Shown: piece after piece, positions 56,874-64,000 of the stretch | Layout: each line of letters opens with the position of its first letter | Numbering within the stretch: the first letter of the stretch is position 1 | Source: Marinobacterium sp. | Lineage (GTDB): Bacteria; Pseudomonadota; Gammaproteobacteria; Pseudomonadales; Balneatricaceae | Assembly: GCA_030602245.1 (NCBI GenBank) | Contig: JAUWAC010000016.1 | Span: 1-64,000 of the forward strand | Reading direction: 5' to 3' | Length of the DNA stretch: 64,000 nt | Made by a program: the position numbers and the translations under genes | The notes under the pieces: generated by a model | Seen by the model: the letters and a program-made list of their open reading frames with translations, nothing else | The model's database searches: none | Told to the model about the DNA's origin: nothing

Positions 56874-59800
56874 TTACAGCGCCGGCTCGACCCGCGGCTC
56901 GCCCGGCTGGTCGATCTGTGGATAACAGAGGAACAGCTGTTCCGCCGGCACGCGCTGCTGCAGGTGCAGCTTGACCGCGGCCGCACGGTTTTCGGCAATT
57001 TCGGTCAGGCGCGCATCGACCGCGACCGCCAGCGCATCAGGCTCAAGCGGCTCATCACGCGCCGCGTTGGCTTCATCCAGCGCCTGCTGCACGAGGGTGC
57101 GATCGGCGGCAACGGTCAGGCCACACAGATTCAAGCGCAGGGCCGCGCGCTCATTCAGCAGCTGCGCCAGCTGATCCAGATAGTCCGCCGCCGCGGCCAC
57201 CGGCTGATCGCTACCGGGCTCAAAACCGATCGGTTCCAGACTGATAAAGGCGCCGGTGCGGCTGGCCTTGATCGCACTCTGCGTCAGCGTAATCAGCGCG
57301 CCGTACGGCTGCAGCGCCTGCACCAGATAGCTCATCACCCCCTGCTTGACGCCCTTGCCGACGACCCGGTTGATAACGCTCTGGTAGTCAAATTCAGGAT
57401 CCTGCAGTGAACCGCTGATCGGCACGTCCAGATCGATGTTGTCATTGTCATCCTGCAGCACCGCCACCGCGGTTCCCAGCGGCATCGACAGCTGTTCCTG
57501 AAACTTCTCCACCTGCGTCTGATCCACCGGATCCACCTCCAGCCGGTTGAGGCGGATATGGTTGTCACCGGCCAGCTGATCGCGCTCCAGAGTCCCGTCA
57601 AGGTTCAGGTAGAGCTGACCACTTTTGAGGTAGTAACCGGTGTACTTGATGCTGTACGGGCTGAGGCTCGGCAGCTCCATATCCGACAGCTCGACCGTCC
57701 AGTGACCACTGCGCGGCGACCCGAGCAGGTTGACCGCACCTTCCGCCGTCAGGCTGGCAAAGCGATTGATGCCGGCCTGCAGGCTGAAGCGGCTCTGTGC
57801 AGCGCCGCGGGTGTCGAGATCCGTCAGCTGGGCTGTGCGCAGCGTCAGCGTAGCGTTGAAGTCGGGCTCGGTGGAGCGATCGATAAAGTCGATACGGCTG
57901 TTCTCGCCGGCAACGGCGATCCGGCCGATCTGAACGGCAAACGGCTCGCGCTGCTCCGTACCTGCCTGCGCCGGTGTCGCGGCGTCAGCCGCAGCCGCCG
58001 GTTGCAGCGCCGCCAGCTGCGCCTGCAGGGCAGCGACATCCACCGGTTGCATCGTCTCGTCGAGCAGCAGGCGACCACCCAGATCGGTCAACTCGAGACT
58101 GTCGATCGCCAGCTGTGTCGGCGCCATTGACAGCCGCGACAGGCGCGCATCAGCCAGCTCAAGCATCGCCTCATCGGCCTGTCCCGGTGTCAGTCTGAGC
58201 CCGGTCAGCCGTGCGTCGGCCAGCGAACCCTGTAACGGCCAGCCGGCGCTGAGCGACTGCAATCTGAGGCTTTCAAATGCGGCCAGCGGCGCACCCGCCA
58301 CGCGCAGATCGGCATCGGCCAGCGTCACGCCGGGACTGGTCAGTGCCAACCTGGCCGCGCCGATGTCGTACTCCCCGCTCGCCTCGGCGGTCAGCTGTTG
58401 CAGTGTCAGCGCCAGCTCGGGCTGGTTCAGGTCGACGCCGGTGAGAGCCAGTGTCAGATCGCCAAAGCGCCAGCGGTTCAGTGCCTCGCCCCGCACGCTG
58501 CCCGCCAGCTCGACGGCGGCCAGCGCGGCCTCGCGCCCCGCCCCCTGCGCCAGCGACAGCGCCGACAGTGCCAGCCGGTGACGGCCATCAATCAGACCGA
58601 CGCCACCGGCGTCGTCCAGCTCCAGCGCCAGCTGCCCCTGCCAGTCCGCGCGCTCCAGTGCCAGCGTGACCGGAGCAGCGCCCTGTTGTGACAACCTGAA
58701 CGATCCGGCCGTCAGCGCCCCGTCCAGATCCAGTGCCAGCGGTGCCGCCGACGGCAGTGCCAGCTGCAGATCGCCCTGCCAGCGAGCCGACTGCAGCGCC
58801 AGCGACCGTGCGGCCTGATCCAGCTCCGCCCCGGCCAGCGCAAGCGTACCGGTACTGGTCAGCTGCGAACCTTCAGCACCGAACGCGATCGCGTTGCGCC
58901 CCTGCCAGTCGACCTGCGCCAGCACCAGTTTCAGATCGTCCTGCGCCAGGGCGACACCGCGCGGCAGTGCCAGCGTGCCGTCGACCGACAGCTGCGTCGG
59001 CTGCAACTGCTCCAGTTGCAGATCGACCGCGCCCTGCCAGTCGATGGCGCCGATCTGCAGCGCCGTCGCGCCCGGCGCAAAGGCAAAATCGGTCACGGCA
59101 ATCTGTCCGCTCGGGCGCAGGCTGAGCTGATCCGCATCCAGCTGCGCGACCAGCGTCATATCGGTGCTCAGCGTGCCGGTCAGCGAGGGCAGGAAGGCCG
59201 CCGTCAGCGACTGTAACGGCAGCTGTTCAATGGTCAGTGACAGCTGCGCACGCTTCTGCTGCGGCAGCGGAACAGCGGTTGACTCGATTGAGAATGGCGC
59301 GCCATTGACGCGTCCTTTCAGTGTCAGCGCGGTTTCGATATCCGGCTGCCACAGGTAGATCGCACTCAGATCGAGCTGCTCCAGTTCAAGCCGATGCTGC
59401 TGCCCGGGCAGGGCCACATGCCAATCGATATCGGCCAGCTGCAAGCGGTCGAGGCCGACACTCCAGCGGCTGTCACCGGCCTCGCTGTCGGCATCGGCCG
59501 GTGCCGCGTCGGTGTTCATCAGCGCACTCAGATTCAGTGGCCCCAGCCACTGACTGCCGTCAGCGTAACGCAAGCCGGACTCAAGCCCGGAGAGACTGAC
59601 CCGCTGCAGTTTCAGATGACGATCAAACAGGGCGCCGTAGTCGAGATCGACCCGGAGGTGGTCGATGTTGAGGGGATAATGGCCGTCGCGCTCGGCCCGC
59701 AGTCCATGCAAGCGCACATCAGCGTTGCGCCAATCGACCGTCAGCGCCGTCAGGCGCGCATGTTCGACCCCCTGCTGGCGCAGCCAGATCACCACCTGGT

Positions 59801-59879
59801 CACGCACAATATAGGGCAGGCTGAACAGCGTCATACCCAGCACGACCAGTACGCCGGCCCCCCAGGCGATCCATCTCAT
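56874..59879 (-). CDS. Large AsmA-like DUF748 protein
   Basis: 1001 residues from ATG 59879 (MRWIAWGAGVLVVLGMTLFS), which follows AAGGAG; the longer frame is less likely. One N-terminal membrane helix anchors a long repetitive beta-rich periplasmic part with many LxLxxLxL patterns, and the DUF748-type segment near 700-900 (NRFASLTAEGAVNLLGSPRS, LPSLSPYSIKYTGYYLKSGQ, DLDVPISGSLQDPEFDYQSV). AsmA-like proteins are believed to bridge the membranes and move phospholipids. It is convergent with ybbP. Confidence 0.9.
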   Translation of the reverse strand: MRWIAWGAGVLVVLGMTLFSLPYIVRDQVVIWLRQQGVEHARLTALTVDWRNADVRLHGLRAERDGHYPLNIDHLRVDLDYGALFDRHLKLQRVSLSGLESGLRYADGSQWLGPLNLSALMNTDAAPADADSEAGDSRWSVGLDRLQLADIDWHVALPGQQHRLELEQLDLSAIYLWQPDIETALTLKGRVNGAPFSIESTAVPLPQQKRAQLSLTIEQLPLQSLTAAFLPSLTGTLSTDMTLVAQLDADQLSLRPSGQIAVTDFAFAPGATALQIGAIDWQGAVDLQLEQLQPTQLSVDGTLALPRGVALAQDDLKLVLAQVDWQGRNAIAFGAEGSQLTSTGTLALAGAELDQAARSLALQSARWQGDLQLALPSAAPLALDLDGALTAGSFRLSQQGAAPVTLALERADWQGQLALELDDAGGVGLIDGRHRLALSALSLAQGAGREAALAAVELAGSVRGEALNRWRFGDLTLALTGVDLNQPELALTLQQLTAEASGEYDIGAARLALTSPGVTLADADLRVAGAPLAAFESLRLQSLSAGWPLQGSLADARLTGLRLTPGQADEAMLELADARLSRLSMAPTQLAIDSLELTDLGGRLLLDETMQPVDVAALQAQLAALQPAAAADAATPAQAGTEQREPFAVQIGRIAVAGENSRIDFIDRSTEPDFNATLTLRTAQLTDLDTRGAAQSRFSLQAGINRFASLTAEGAVNLLGSPRSGHWTVELSDMELPSLSPYSIKYTGYYLKSGQLYLNLDGTLERDQLAGDNHIRLNRLEVDPVDQTQVEKFQEQLSMPLGTAVAVLQDDNDNIDLDVPISGSLQDPEFDYQSVINRVVGKGVKQGVMSYLVQALQPYGALITLTQSAIKASRTGAFISLEPIGFEPGSDQPVAAAADYLDQLAQLLNERAALRLNLCGLTVAADRTLVQQALDEANAARDEPLEPDALAVAVDARLTEIAENRAAAVKLHLQQRVPAEQLFLCYPQIDQPGEPRVEPAL

Positions 59880-60023
59880 CGCGGTCTCCTTGTCGATTGC
59901 ACTCGATCCTTCCAGCTTAGCCAATACCGGGGGCGACTGTCCCCTCCGGATGCAGCACCGTCGTCGCGTTCACGACTGTGCAAAAACTCGCCTCGCTGCT
60001 AGAATCGCCGCGTTTTTGGGTTA

Positions 60024-60042
60024 GCTGCATCCTGCATGCAGC
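60024..60042 (+). other. Inverted repeat GCTGCAT-N5-ATGCAGC
   Basis: A perfect 7+7 dyad 46 bases upstream of the 40-residue gene. Might be an operator (for example for the MerR protein downstream) or a leader hairpin. The rest of 59880-60087 is the DUF748 upstream region without clear promoter hexamers. Confidence 0.45.
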
Positions 60043-60087
60043 AAATAACAACGATCTGCTTGGCTTACTTTTCAAAGGGTGAATGCA

Positions 60088-60210
60088 ATGGCACATGATG
60101 AAAACTTCCGTGACTCTTCAGGCTTCGGCTGGGTTCTGATCAACTTGGTGGCGATGGCGTGGGTCACCATGCCGGTATCACTGGTACTGACTCAGGTCGT
60201 ACAGTGGTAA
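60088..60210 (+). CDS. Predicted 40-residue single-span membrane protein
   Basis: MAHDENFRDSSGFGWVLINL then VAMAWVTMPVSLVLTQVVQW. One hydrophobic helix at about 14-37, preceded by an acidic/polar cap, with Trp at both ends of the helix. AAAGGGTGA provides a good ribosome-binding site seven bases upstream and the codons look ordinary. It lies 30 bases before the MerR-family gene on the same strand and may share its transcript. No family recognised. Confidence 0.65.
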   Translation: MAHDENFRDSSGFGWVLINLVAMAWVTMPVSLVLTQVVQW

Positions 60211-60240
60211 AGCCGGTGCCGGTTTGCCAGACTGAAGCGC

Positions 60241-60666
60241 ATGAAGCAGCTCAGAATCGGTGAACTCGCCAAACGCTCGGGCCTCAGCGTCGAAACCCTT
60301 CGCTATTACGAACGCAGAGGCCTGATTCCCCCACCCGCACGCCTCCCCTCCGGCTATCGCAGTTACCCGGAAGACACGCTGGATCGGCTGATCTTCATCC
60401 GCCGCAGCAAGGAACTGGGATTTTCCCTCGACGAGATTGATGAGCTGTTACAGCTCGACGTGAATCCTCAGCTGGGTGCAGCCGAGGTCAAGGCCAGAGT
60501 GGAAGCCAAAATCGCCACCGTGGAGCGCAAGATCGCCGATCTCAGGCGCCTGCAGCACTCGTTGCAGAGCCTGTCGGCCCGTTGCTGTGGCGAGGGCAGC
60601 ACATCGGACTGCCCCATTCTCGAATTTCTGCATCAGCCCGAGCCATCAGCGCCCGACGAGCGCTGA
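60241..60666 (+). CDS. MerR-family metal-responsive-type regulator
   Basis: 141 residues. N-terminal HTH (RIGELAKRSGLSVETLRYYE, RRGLIPPPARLPSGYRSYPE), coiled-coil dimer helix (about 80-112) and metal loop ARCCGEGSTSDCPILEFL at about 113-130. Seven residues separate the loop cysteines (second and third), as in CueR/HmrR. The Ser conserved in monovalent-metal sensors, or Cys in ZntR-like divalent sensors, at the start of the dimer helix is replaced by Ala (LGAAEVK). No efflux pump lies next door, so the target is unknown. Confidence 0.88.
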   Translation: MKQLRIGELAKRSGLSVETLRYYERRGLIPPPARLPSGYRSYPEDTLDRLIFIRRSKELGFSLDEIDELLQLDVNPQLGAAEVKARVEAKIATVERKIADLRRLQHSLQSLSARCCGEGSTSDCPILEFLHQPEPSAPDER

Positions 60667-60682
60667 CTGCCCGGCCCGGCGG

Positions 60683-61360
60683 TCAGTGCGTATCGTGCAG
60701 CACTTCGACGCCATCCGGCGTCCCCATCAGTACCACGTCCGCCGGCCGACAGGCGAACAGGCCGTTGGTCACGACACCGACGATATTGTTGATCTGCTGC
60801 TCGAGCGCTTTCGGATCGAGAATCTCCATGTCCTGCACATCAAGAATCACGTTGCCGTTGTCGGTAACGAACCCTTCCCGGTAGACCGGCTGACCGCCCA
60901 GACGCACCAGCTCACGTGCGACATGGGAGCGCGCCATCGGAATCACCTCGACCGGCAGCGGAAATTCGCCGAGCAGATCCACCTTCTTGGTGCTGTCGAC
61001 GATGCAGATGAACTCTTTGGCCACGGCAGCCACGATCTTTTCGCGGGTCAGCGCACCGCCACCGCCCTTGACCAGATGCAGGTGCGGGTCGAACTCGTCC
61101 GCGCCGTCAACATAGACCGCCAGTTGATCGACGCTGTTCAGGTCGTACACATCGATACCGTGGCTGCGCAGCCGCTCGGCCGTCGCTTCAGAGCTGGCCA
61201 CGGCTCCGGCAAACAGATGCTTGATACCGGCCAGTGCATCGATAAAGAGATTCGCCGTGGAGCCGGTGCCGACACCGATGATGGTATCGCTGTCCAGCAG
61301 CGGGCGGATACGCTCGACCGCCGCTTCGGCCACGGCCTGTTTCATCTCGTCCTGGGTCAT
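60683..61360 (-). CDS. rpiA: Ribose-5-phosphate isomerase A
   Basis: 225 residues. Interconverts ribose 5-phosphate and ribulose 5-phosphate. [35 protein letters not shown] and [14 protein letters not shown] are the catalytic segments. The start at 61360 has AAGGA upstream; an in-frame ATG seven codons earlier is less well placed. Divergent from ilvA, a common arrangement in gammaproteobacteria. Confidence 0.97.
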   Translation of the reverse strand: MTQDEMKQAVAEAAVERIRPLLDSDTIIGVGTGSTANLFIDALAGIKHLFAGAVASSEATAERLRSHGIDVYDLNSVDQLAVYVDGADEFDPHLHLVKGGGGALTREKIVAAVAKEFICIVDSTKKVDLLGEFPLPVEVIPMARSHVARELVRLGGQPVYREGFVTDNGNVILDVQDMEILDPKALEQQINNIVGVVTNGLFACRPADVVLMGTPDGVEVLHDTH

Positions 61361-61510
61361 CGCCATTCCTTCCGGATTCATGTCTAACGGGGGTGCCGAT
61401 TATACGCAACACACTGCTTCCCTTATAGACGCTGCGGGGATGAGCCGATACCATTTCTCTCTTCCGTCCGGCCGGTGCCGGCCCACCACAACCATTCGAA
61501 CAGTGCCTCT

Positions 61511-63025
61511 ATGCAGCGTTACATCAAGAAAATTCTCGAAGCCCGCGTCTACGACGTCGCCTGCGAAACCCCGCTGGATGAAGCCCGGGGCCTTTCCGAG
61601 CGCCTCGGCAACCGCGTTCTCCTCAAGCGCGAGGATGAGCAGCCGGTGTTCTCGTTCAAGATTCGCGGCGCCTACAACAAGATGTCGCAACTGACCGAAG
61701 ACGAGAAGGCACGTGGCGTGATTACCGCTTCCGCCGGCAACCACGCGCAGGGGGTTGCGGCCTCGGCACGCCGGCTCGGCATCAAGGCCACCATCGTCAT
61801 GCCGAAGACCACCCCCGAGGTCAAAGTCGCCAACGTGCGTCGACTGGGCGGACGTGCGGTGCTGCACGGCGACACCTTCGACGAGGCGCGCCGGCACTCC
61901 GAGAAACTGATGCATGAGAAGGGGCTGGTCTACATCCACCCCTACGACGACCCGGACGTGATCGCCGGTCAGGGCACTGTCGCGATGGAGATCCTGCGCC
62001 AGGAGAGCGGTCCGATCGATGCGATCTTCGTACCGGTCGGCGGCGGCGGTCTGATCGCCGGCATCGCGTCGTACGTCAAATATCTGCGCCCGGAAACCCG
62101 CGTGATCGGGGTCGAGTCGGCCGAGTCCGCCTGTCTGGCACTGGCGATGGAAAAGGGCTTTCGTGACACCCTCGATCAGGTCGGCATCTTTGCCGACGGC
62201 GTCGCCGTGGCCCAGATCGGCGAATACACCTGGGAGATCGCCAAGGATTACGTGGACGAAGTGATCACCGTCACCACCGACGAGATCTGTGCTGCCATCA
62301 AGGATATCTTCGACGACACCCGCTCGGTCTGCGAACCGGCCGGTGCCCTCGGCGTTGCCGGCCTGAAGAAATATGTCGCGCGCGAGCAGGTCGAGGGACA
62401 GACGCTGATCGCGATCGACTCCGGCGCCAACGTCAACTTTGACCGCCTGCGTCACATCGCCGAGCGCTCGGAGCTGGGTGAACAGCGCGAAGCGATCATC
62501 GCCGCCCGCATTCCCGAGCGTCCCGGCGCGTTCAAGCAGTTCTGCGCCGCGCTGGGCAAGCGCAATATCACCGAGTTCAACTACCGTTACGCCGACGACG
62601 AACAAGCGATGGTGTTCGCCGGCGTCCAGATCCGCCCCAACAACGGCGGCCGTGACGAGCTGATGGCGGAACTGAAAGAGCACATCGACGAGGTCATCGA
62701 CCTGACCGATGACGAAACCGCCAAGCTGCACGTGCGCTACATGGTCGGCGGCCATGCCCCGGCCAGCGTCAGCAACGAAGTGGTCTACCGCTTCGAGTTC
62801 CCGGAACGCCCGGGCGCGCTGATGAAATTCCTCAACAAGCTCGGCGGGCGCTGGAACATCTCCATGTTCCACTACCGCAACCACGGTGCCGCCTACGGCC
62901 GCGTGCTGGTCGGCATGCAGGTGCCGAGCGACGAGCGCGCGCAGGTGGGCCAGTTCCTCGAAGAGATCGGCTACACCTATTTCGACGAGACCGACAACCA
63001 GGCCTACAAGCTGTTCCTGGGCTGA
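61511..63025 (+). CDS. ilvA: Biosynthetic threonine ammonia-lyase (threonine deaminase)
   Basis: 504 residues. First step of isoleucine synthesis from threonine. PLP Lys in FSFKIRGAYNKM, SAGNHAQGVA, phosphate-binding VPVGGGGLIAGIAS. Two ACT-like regulatory domains at the C-terminus (about 330-410: IIAARIPERPGAFKQFCAAL; 425-500: YRFEFPERPGALMKFLNKLG) indicate feedback control by isoleucine, unlike the short catabolic enzyme. ATG 61511 aligns with the family start. Confidence 0.98.
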   Translation: MQRYIKKILEARVYDVACETPLDEARGLSERLGNRVLLKREDEQPVFSFKIRGAYNKMSQLTEDEKARGVITASAGNHAQGVAASARRLGIKATIVMPKTTPEVKVANVRRLGGRAVLHGDTFDEARRHSEKLMHEKGLVYIHPYDDPDVIAGQGTVAMEILRQESGPIDAIFVPVGGGGLIAGIASYVKYLRPETRVIGVESAESACLALAMEKGFRDTLDQVGIFADGVAVAQIGEYTWEIAKDYVDEVITVTTDEICAAIKDIFDDTRSVCEPAGALGVAGLKKYVAREQVEGQTLIAIDSGANVNFDRLRHIAERSELGEQREAIIAARIPERPGAFKQFCAALGKRNITEFNYRYADDEQAMVFAGVQIRPNNGGRDELMAELKEHIDEVIDLTDDETAKLHVRYMVGGHAPASVSNEVVYRFEFPERPGALMKFLNKLGGRWNISMFHYRNHGAAYGRVLVGMQVPSDERAQVGQFLEEIGYTYFDETDNQAYKLFLG

Positions 63026-63040
63026 GTGCCCGGCCGCTGC

Positions 63041-63069
63041 AAAAACAGCCTCATTGCGAGGCTGTTTTT
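63041..63069. terminator. Bidirectional terminator between ilvA and the next gene
   Basis: AAAAACAGCCTC-ATTGC-GAGGCTGTTTTT: a 7-bp GC-containing stem extended by A/T-runs on both sides. Serves ilvA (plus) and the convergent membrane-protein gene (minus). Confidence 0.9.
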
Positions 63070-63088
63070 GTGTGTGCGCTCACGGCTC

Positions 63089-63595
63089 TCAGGGCGTTTC
63101 CGGCGAGTAATCGAAGCGCTTGTCGACAAACGCCTGCACGGTAAAGGCGGCCAGCGACACGATCCCCCAGGTCAGCCCCAGTACCACGCCGGCATCGACG
63201 ATGCCGCGCCAGGGCTGCTCCAGCAGACGCACCAGCAGCACCAGCACAACGATACCGCCGGTCAGGCAGAAGGTGATGATCTGACGCCGCCGCTGGGCGT
63301 GGAAGAAGCCCATGCAGAACAGCGGCGCCAGCAGTACGCGGACCGGGGTGACGTTGTGTGACAGGTAGCGGATACGCGCAGCCACCCGCGGCGAGAAGTT
63401 CTGCTGGAAACCACGGTAGCCTTCGGCAAACCCCATGAAACCGAGGCTGATCGCCAGCGCGCCCCAGTGATACCAGCTGAAATCGGCCGGAGACAGCTCC
63501 AGCGCCATCGCGCCCAGACGATAGATGGCGCTGCCGAACAGCAGACAGATACCCAGAAAGCCCCAGATCGCGGCAATCGCACCCAGCATGCTCAT
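63089..63595 (-). CDS. Unrecognised four-helix membrane protein
   Basis: 168 residues from ATG 63595 (MSMLGAIAAIWGFLGICLLF). Hydrophobic segments at about 3-22, 42-60, 110-125 and 135-157; the loop GYRGFQQNFSPRVAARIRYL and FFHAQRRRQI carries positive charges. I do not recognise the family; a conserved housekeeping-type membrane protein is possible. A TATAAT-like box (63639-63644, minus strand) lies upstream without a clear -35. The 63596-63758 gap also contains an 18-base palindrome. Confidence 0.7.
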   Translation of the reverse strand: MSMLGAIAAIWGFLGICLLFGSAIYRLGAMALELSPADFSWYHWGALAISLGFMGFAEGYRGFQQNFSPRVAARIRYLSHNVTPVRVLLAPLFCMGFFHAQRRRQIITFCLTGGIVVLVLLVRLLEQPWRGIVDAGVVLGLTWGIVSLAAFTVQAFVDKRFDYSPETP

Positions 63596-63693
63596 CACTC
63601 CGAATATCGACAGAACAGAAAAGCGGAAACAGGATGCAATTATACCCGGATCGCGACAGCGCTCATATCCGAGCGCCGCGCTCAGCCTTGTCC

Positions 63694-63711
63694 TGCGCGC
63701 TATAGCGCGCA
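63694..63711. repeat. 18-base perfect palindrome
   Basis: TGCGCGCTATAGCGCGCA, symmetric about TATA. Lies between the membrane-protein gene and the end of the IS element. Could be an operator or a cruciform-prone site. Confidence 0.6.
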
Positions 63712-63758
63712 CAGTGCTGCCAGGGCAATAAAAAGGGTAAAGATATGAACAAAATAGC

Positions 63759-64000
63759 GTAACCGTCCGCCGATCACACCTTGTCAGCGGTAACCGGCGT
63801 CCAGTTATGCGGCAGTAACTCATCGATGGCGCTCGCCTTCTGTGTCGGCAACCGGGTCAGCACATCCTTCAGATACGCATAGGGTTCATGCCCGTTCAGC
63901 TTGGCGGACTGGATTAGACTCATGATCGCGGCAGCCCGCCGGCCACTGCGCAAGGAGCCTGCGAAGAGCCAGTTCTTCCGACCCAACGGGGTCCGGTAGT
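63759..64000 (-). mobile_element. 3' end of an IS66-family insertion sequence (partial)
   Basis: The inner boundary is placed at 63759, where the plus strand reads GTAA, the terminal sequence typical of IS66 ends; the transposase stop lies 15 bases inside. The eight bases before it (63751-63758, AAAATAGC) are the predicted target duplication. The other end is beyond the window. Confidence 0.75.
63774..64000 (-). CDS. tnpC: IS66-family transposase (TnpC), C-terminal part
   Basis: About 75 codons, open to the window edge. The reading YRTPLGRKNWLFAGSLRSGR, then AAAIMSLIQSAKLNGHEPYAYLKDVLTRLP, is the highly conserved end of IS66 transposases, finishing with ELLPHNWTPV. Its catalytic core is beyond base 64000, so intactness cannot be judged. 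Confidence 0.93.
   Translation of the reverse strand, partial: YRTPLGRKNWLFAGSLRSGRRAAAIMSLIQSAKLNGHEPYAYLKDVLTRLPTQKASAIDELLPHNWTPVTADKV

Overview
The window is a GC-rich chromosomal segment of a gammaproteobacterium. Gene order resembles Pseudomonas and relatives (Pseudomonadales/Oceanospirillales). Blocks familiar from Pseudomonas or E. coli recur in order: folA-birA-coaX-SPOR-tRNAs-tuf, rppH-ptsP, zapA/6S RNA/fau with ygfB-pepP-ubiH-ubiI-gcvTH, argH ... hemCDXY, rho-trxA divergent from ppx, pckA-hslO, hslR-yrfG divergent from nudE, and rpiA divergent from ilvA. coaX, EI-Ntr (ptsP), a DctPQM TRAP transporter and an ATP-type pckA suggest a free-living, possibly marine or halophilic, organism. 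The genus cannot be fixed from sequence alone. Coding density is very high, and no stretch above 300 bases lacks a gene or assigned element.

Layout. 1-6 kb, minus strand: lgt, thyA, folA, birA, coaX, a SPOR-like protein, then four tRNAs and the start of tuf; folA through the SPOR gene are joined by four-base stop/start overlaps. 5-13.4 kb: a TSUP exporter, an NRDE protein, ptsP and rppH (nitrogen PTS and mRNA decay), a HAD phosphatase, a CBS protein, an aldo/keto reductase and rlmI. 13.4-19.7 kb: glycine cleavage gcvT/gcvH and the ubiquinone/proline-peptidase block ubiI-ubiH-pepP-ygfB. 19.8-24.5 kb: a large diguanylate cyclase with three periplasmic binding-protein-like domains, divergent from a ZapB-like coiled-coil gene, zapA, 6S RNA and fau. 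24.5-28.9 kb: a tiny membrane protein, an AEC transporter, a GcvR-like ACT protein, a YbfB-type MFS transporter and argH.

29-36 kb is the most accessory-looking region. A TRAP transporter (dctPQM), an iron-dependent alcohol dehydrogenase, a methylmalonate-semialdehyde-type dehydrogenase and an IclR regulator lie between argH and hemC, where Pseudomonas carries algZ/algR. The promoter of this cluster is flanked by two related dyads (TTGAGAC-N5-GTCTCAA and a weaker copy), and the regulator gene is preceded by three 52-bp tandem repeats that contain hairpins. The simplest reading is uptake of a small carboxylate, oxidation to a semialdehyde and conversion to an acyl-CoA, controlled by the IclR protein. 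The substrate is unknown.

36-53 kb: haem synthesis (hemC, hemD, hemX, hemY), a UPF0114 protein, ubiD with an overlapping orphan ferredoxin, rho, trxA, ppx, pckA, hslO, a PAP2 phosphatase, hslR, yrfG, nudE, a small Cys-containing membrane protein and sodB. 53-64 kb: tesA divergent from a YbbA/YbbP-type ABC system, a giant AsmA-like DUF748 protein, a 40-residue membrane protein, a MerR regulator, rpiA/ilvA, an unrecognised membrane protein, and the 3' end of an IS66 transposase cut by the window edge. No CRISPR array, prophage or defence island is visible. The best candidates for something new are the regulatory DNA of the TRAP cluster, the triple-sensor cyclase, the orphan ferredoxin and several very small membrane proteins.
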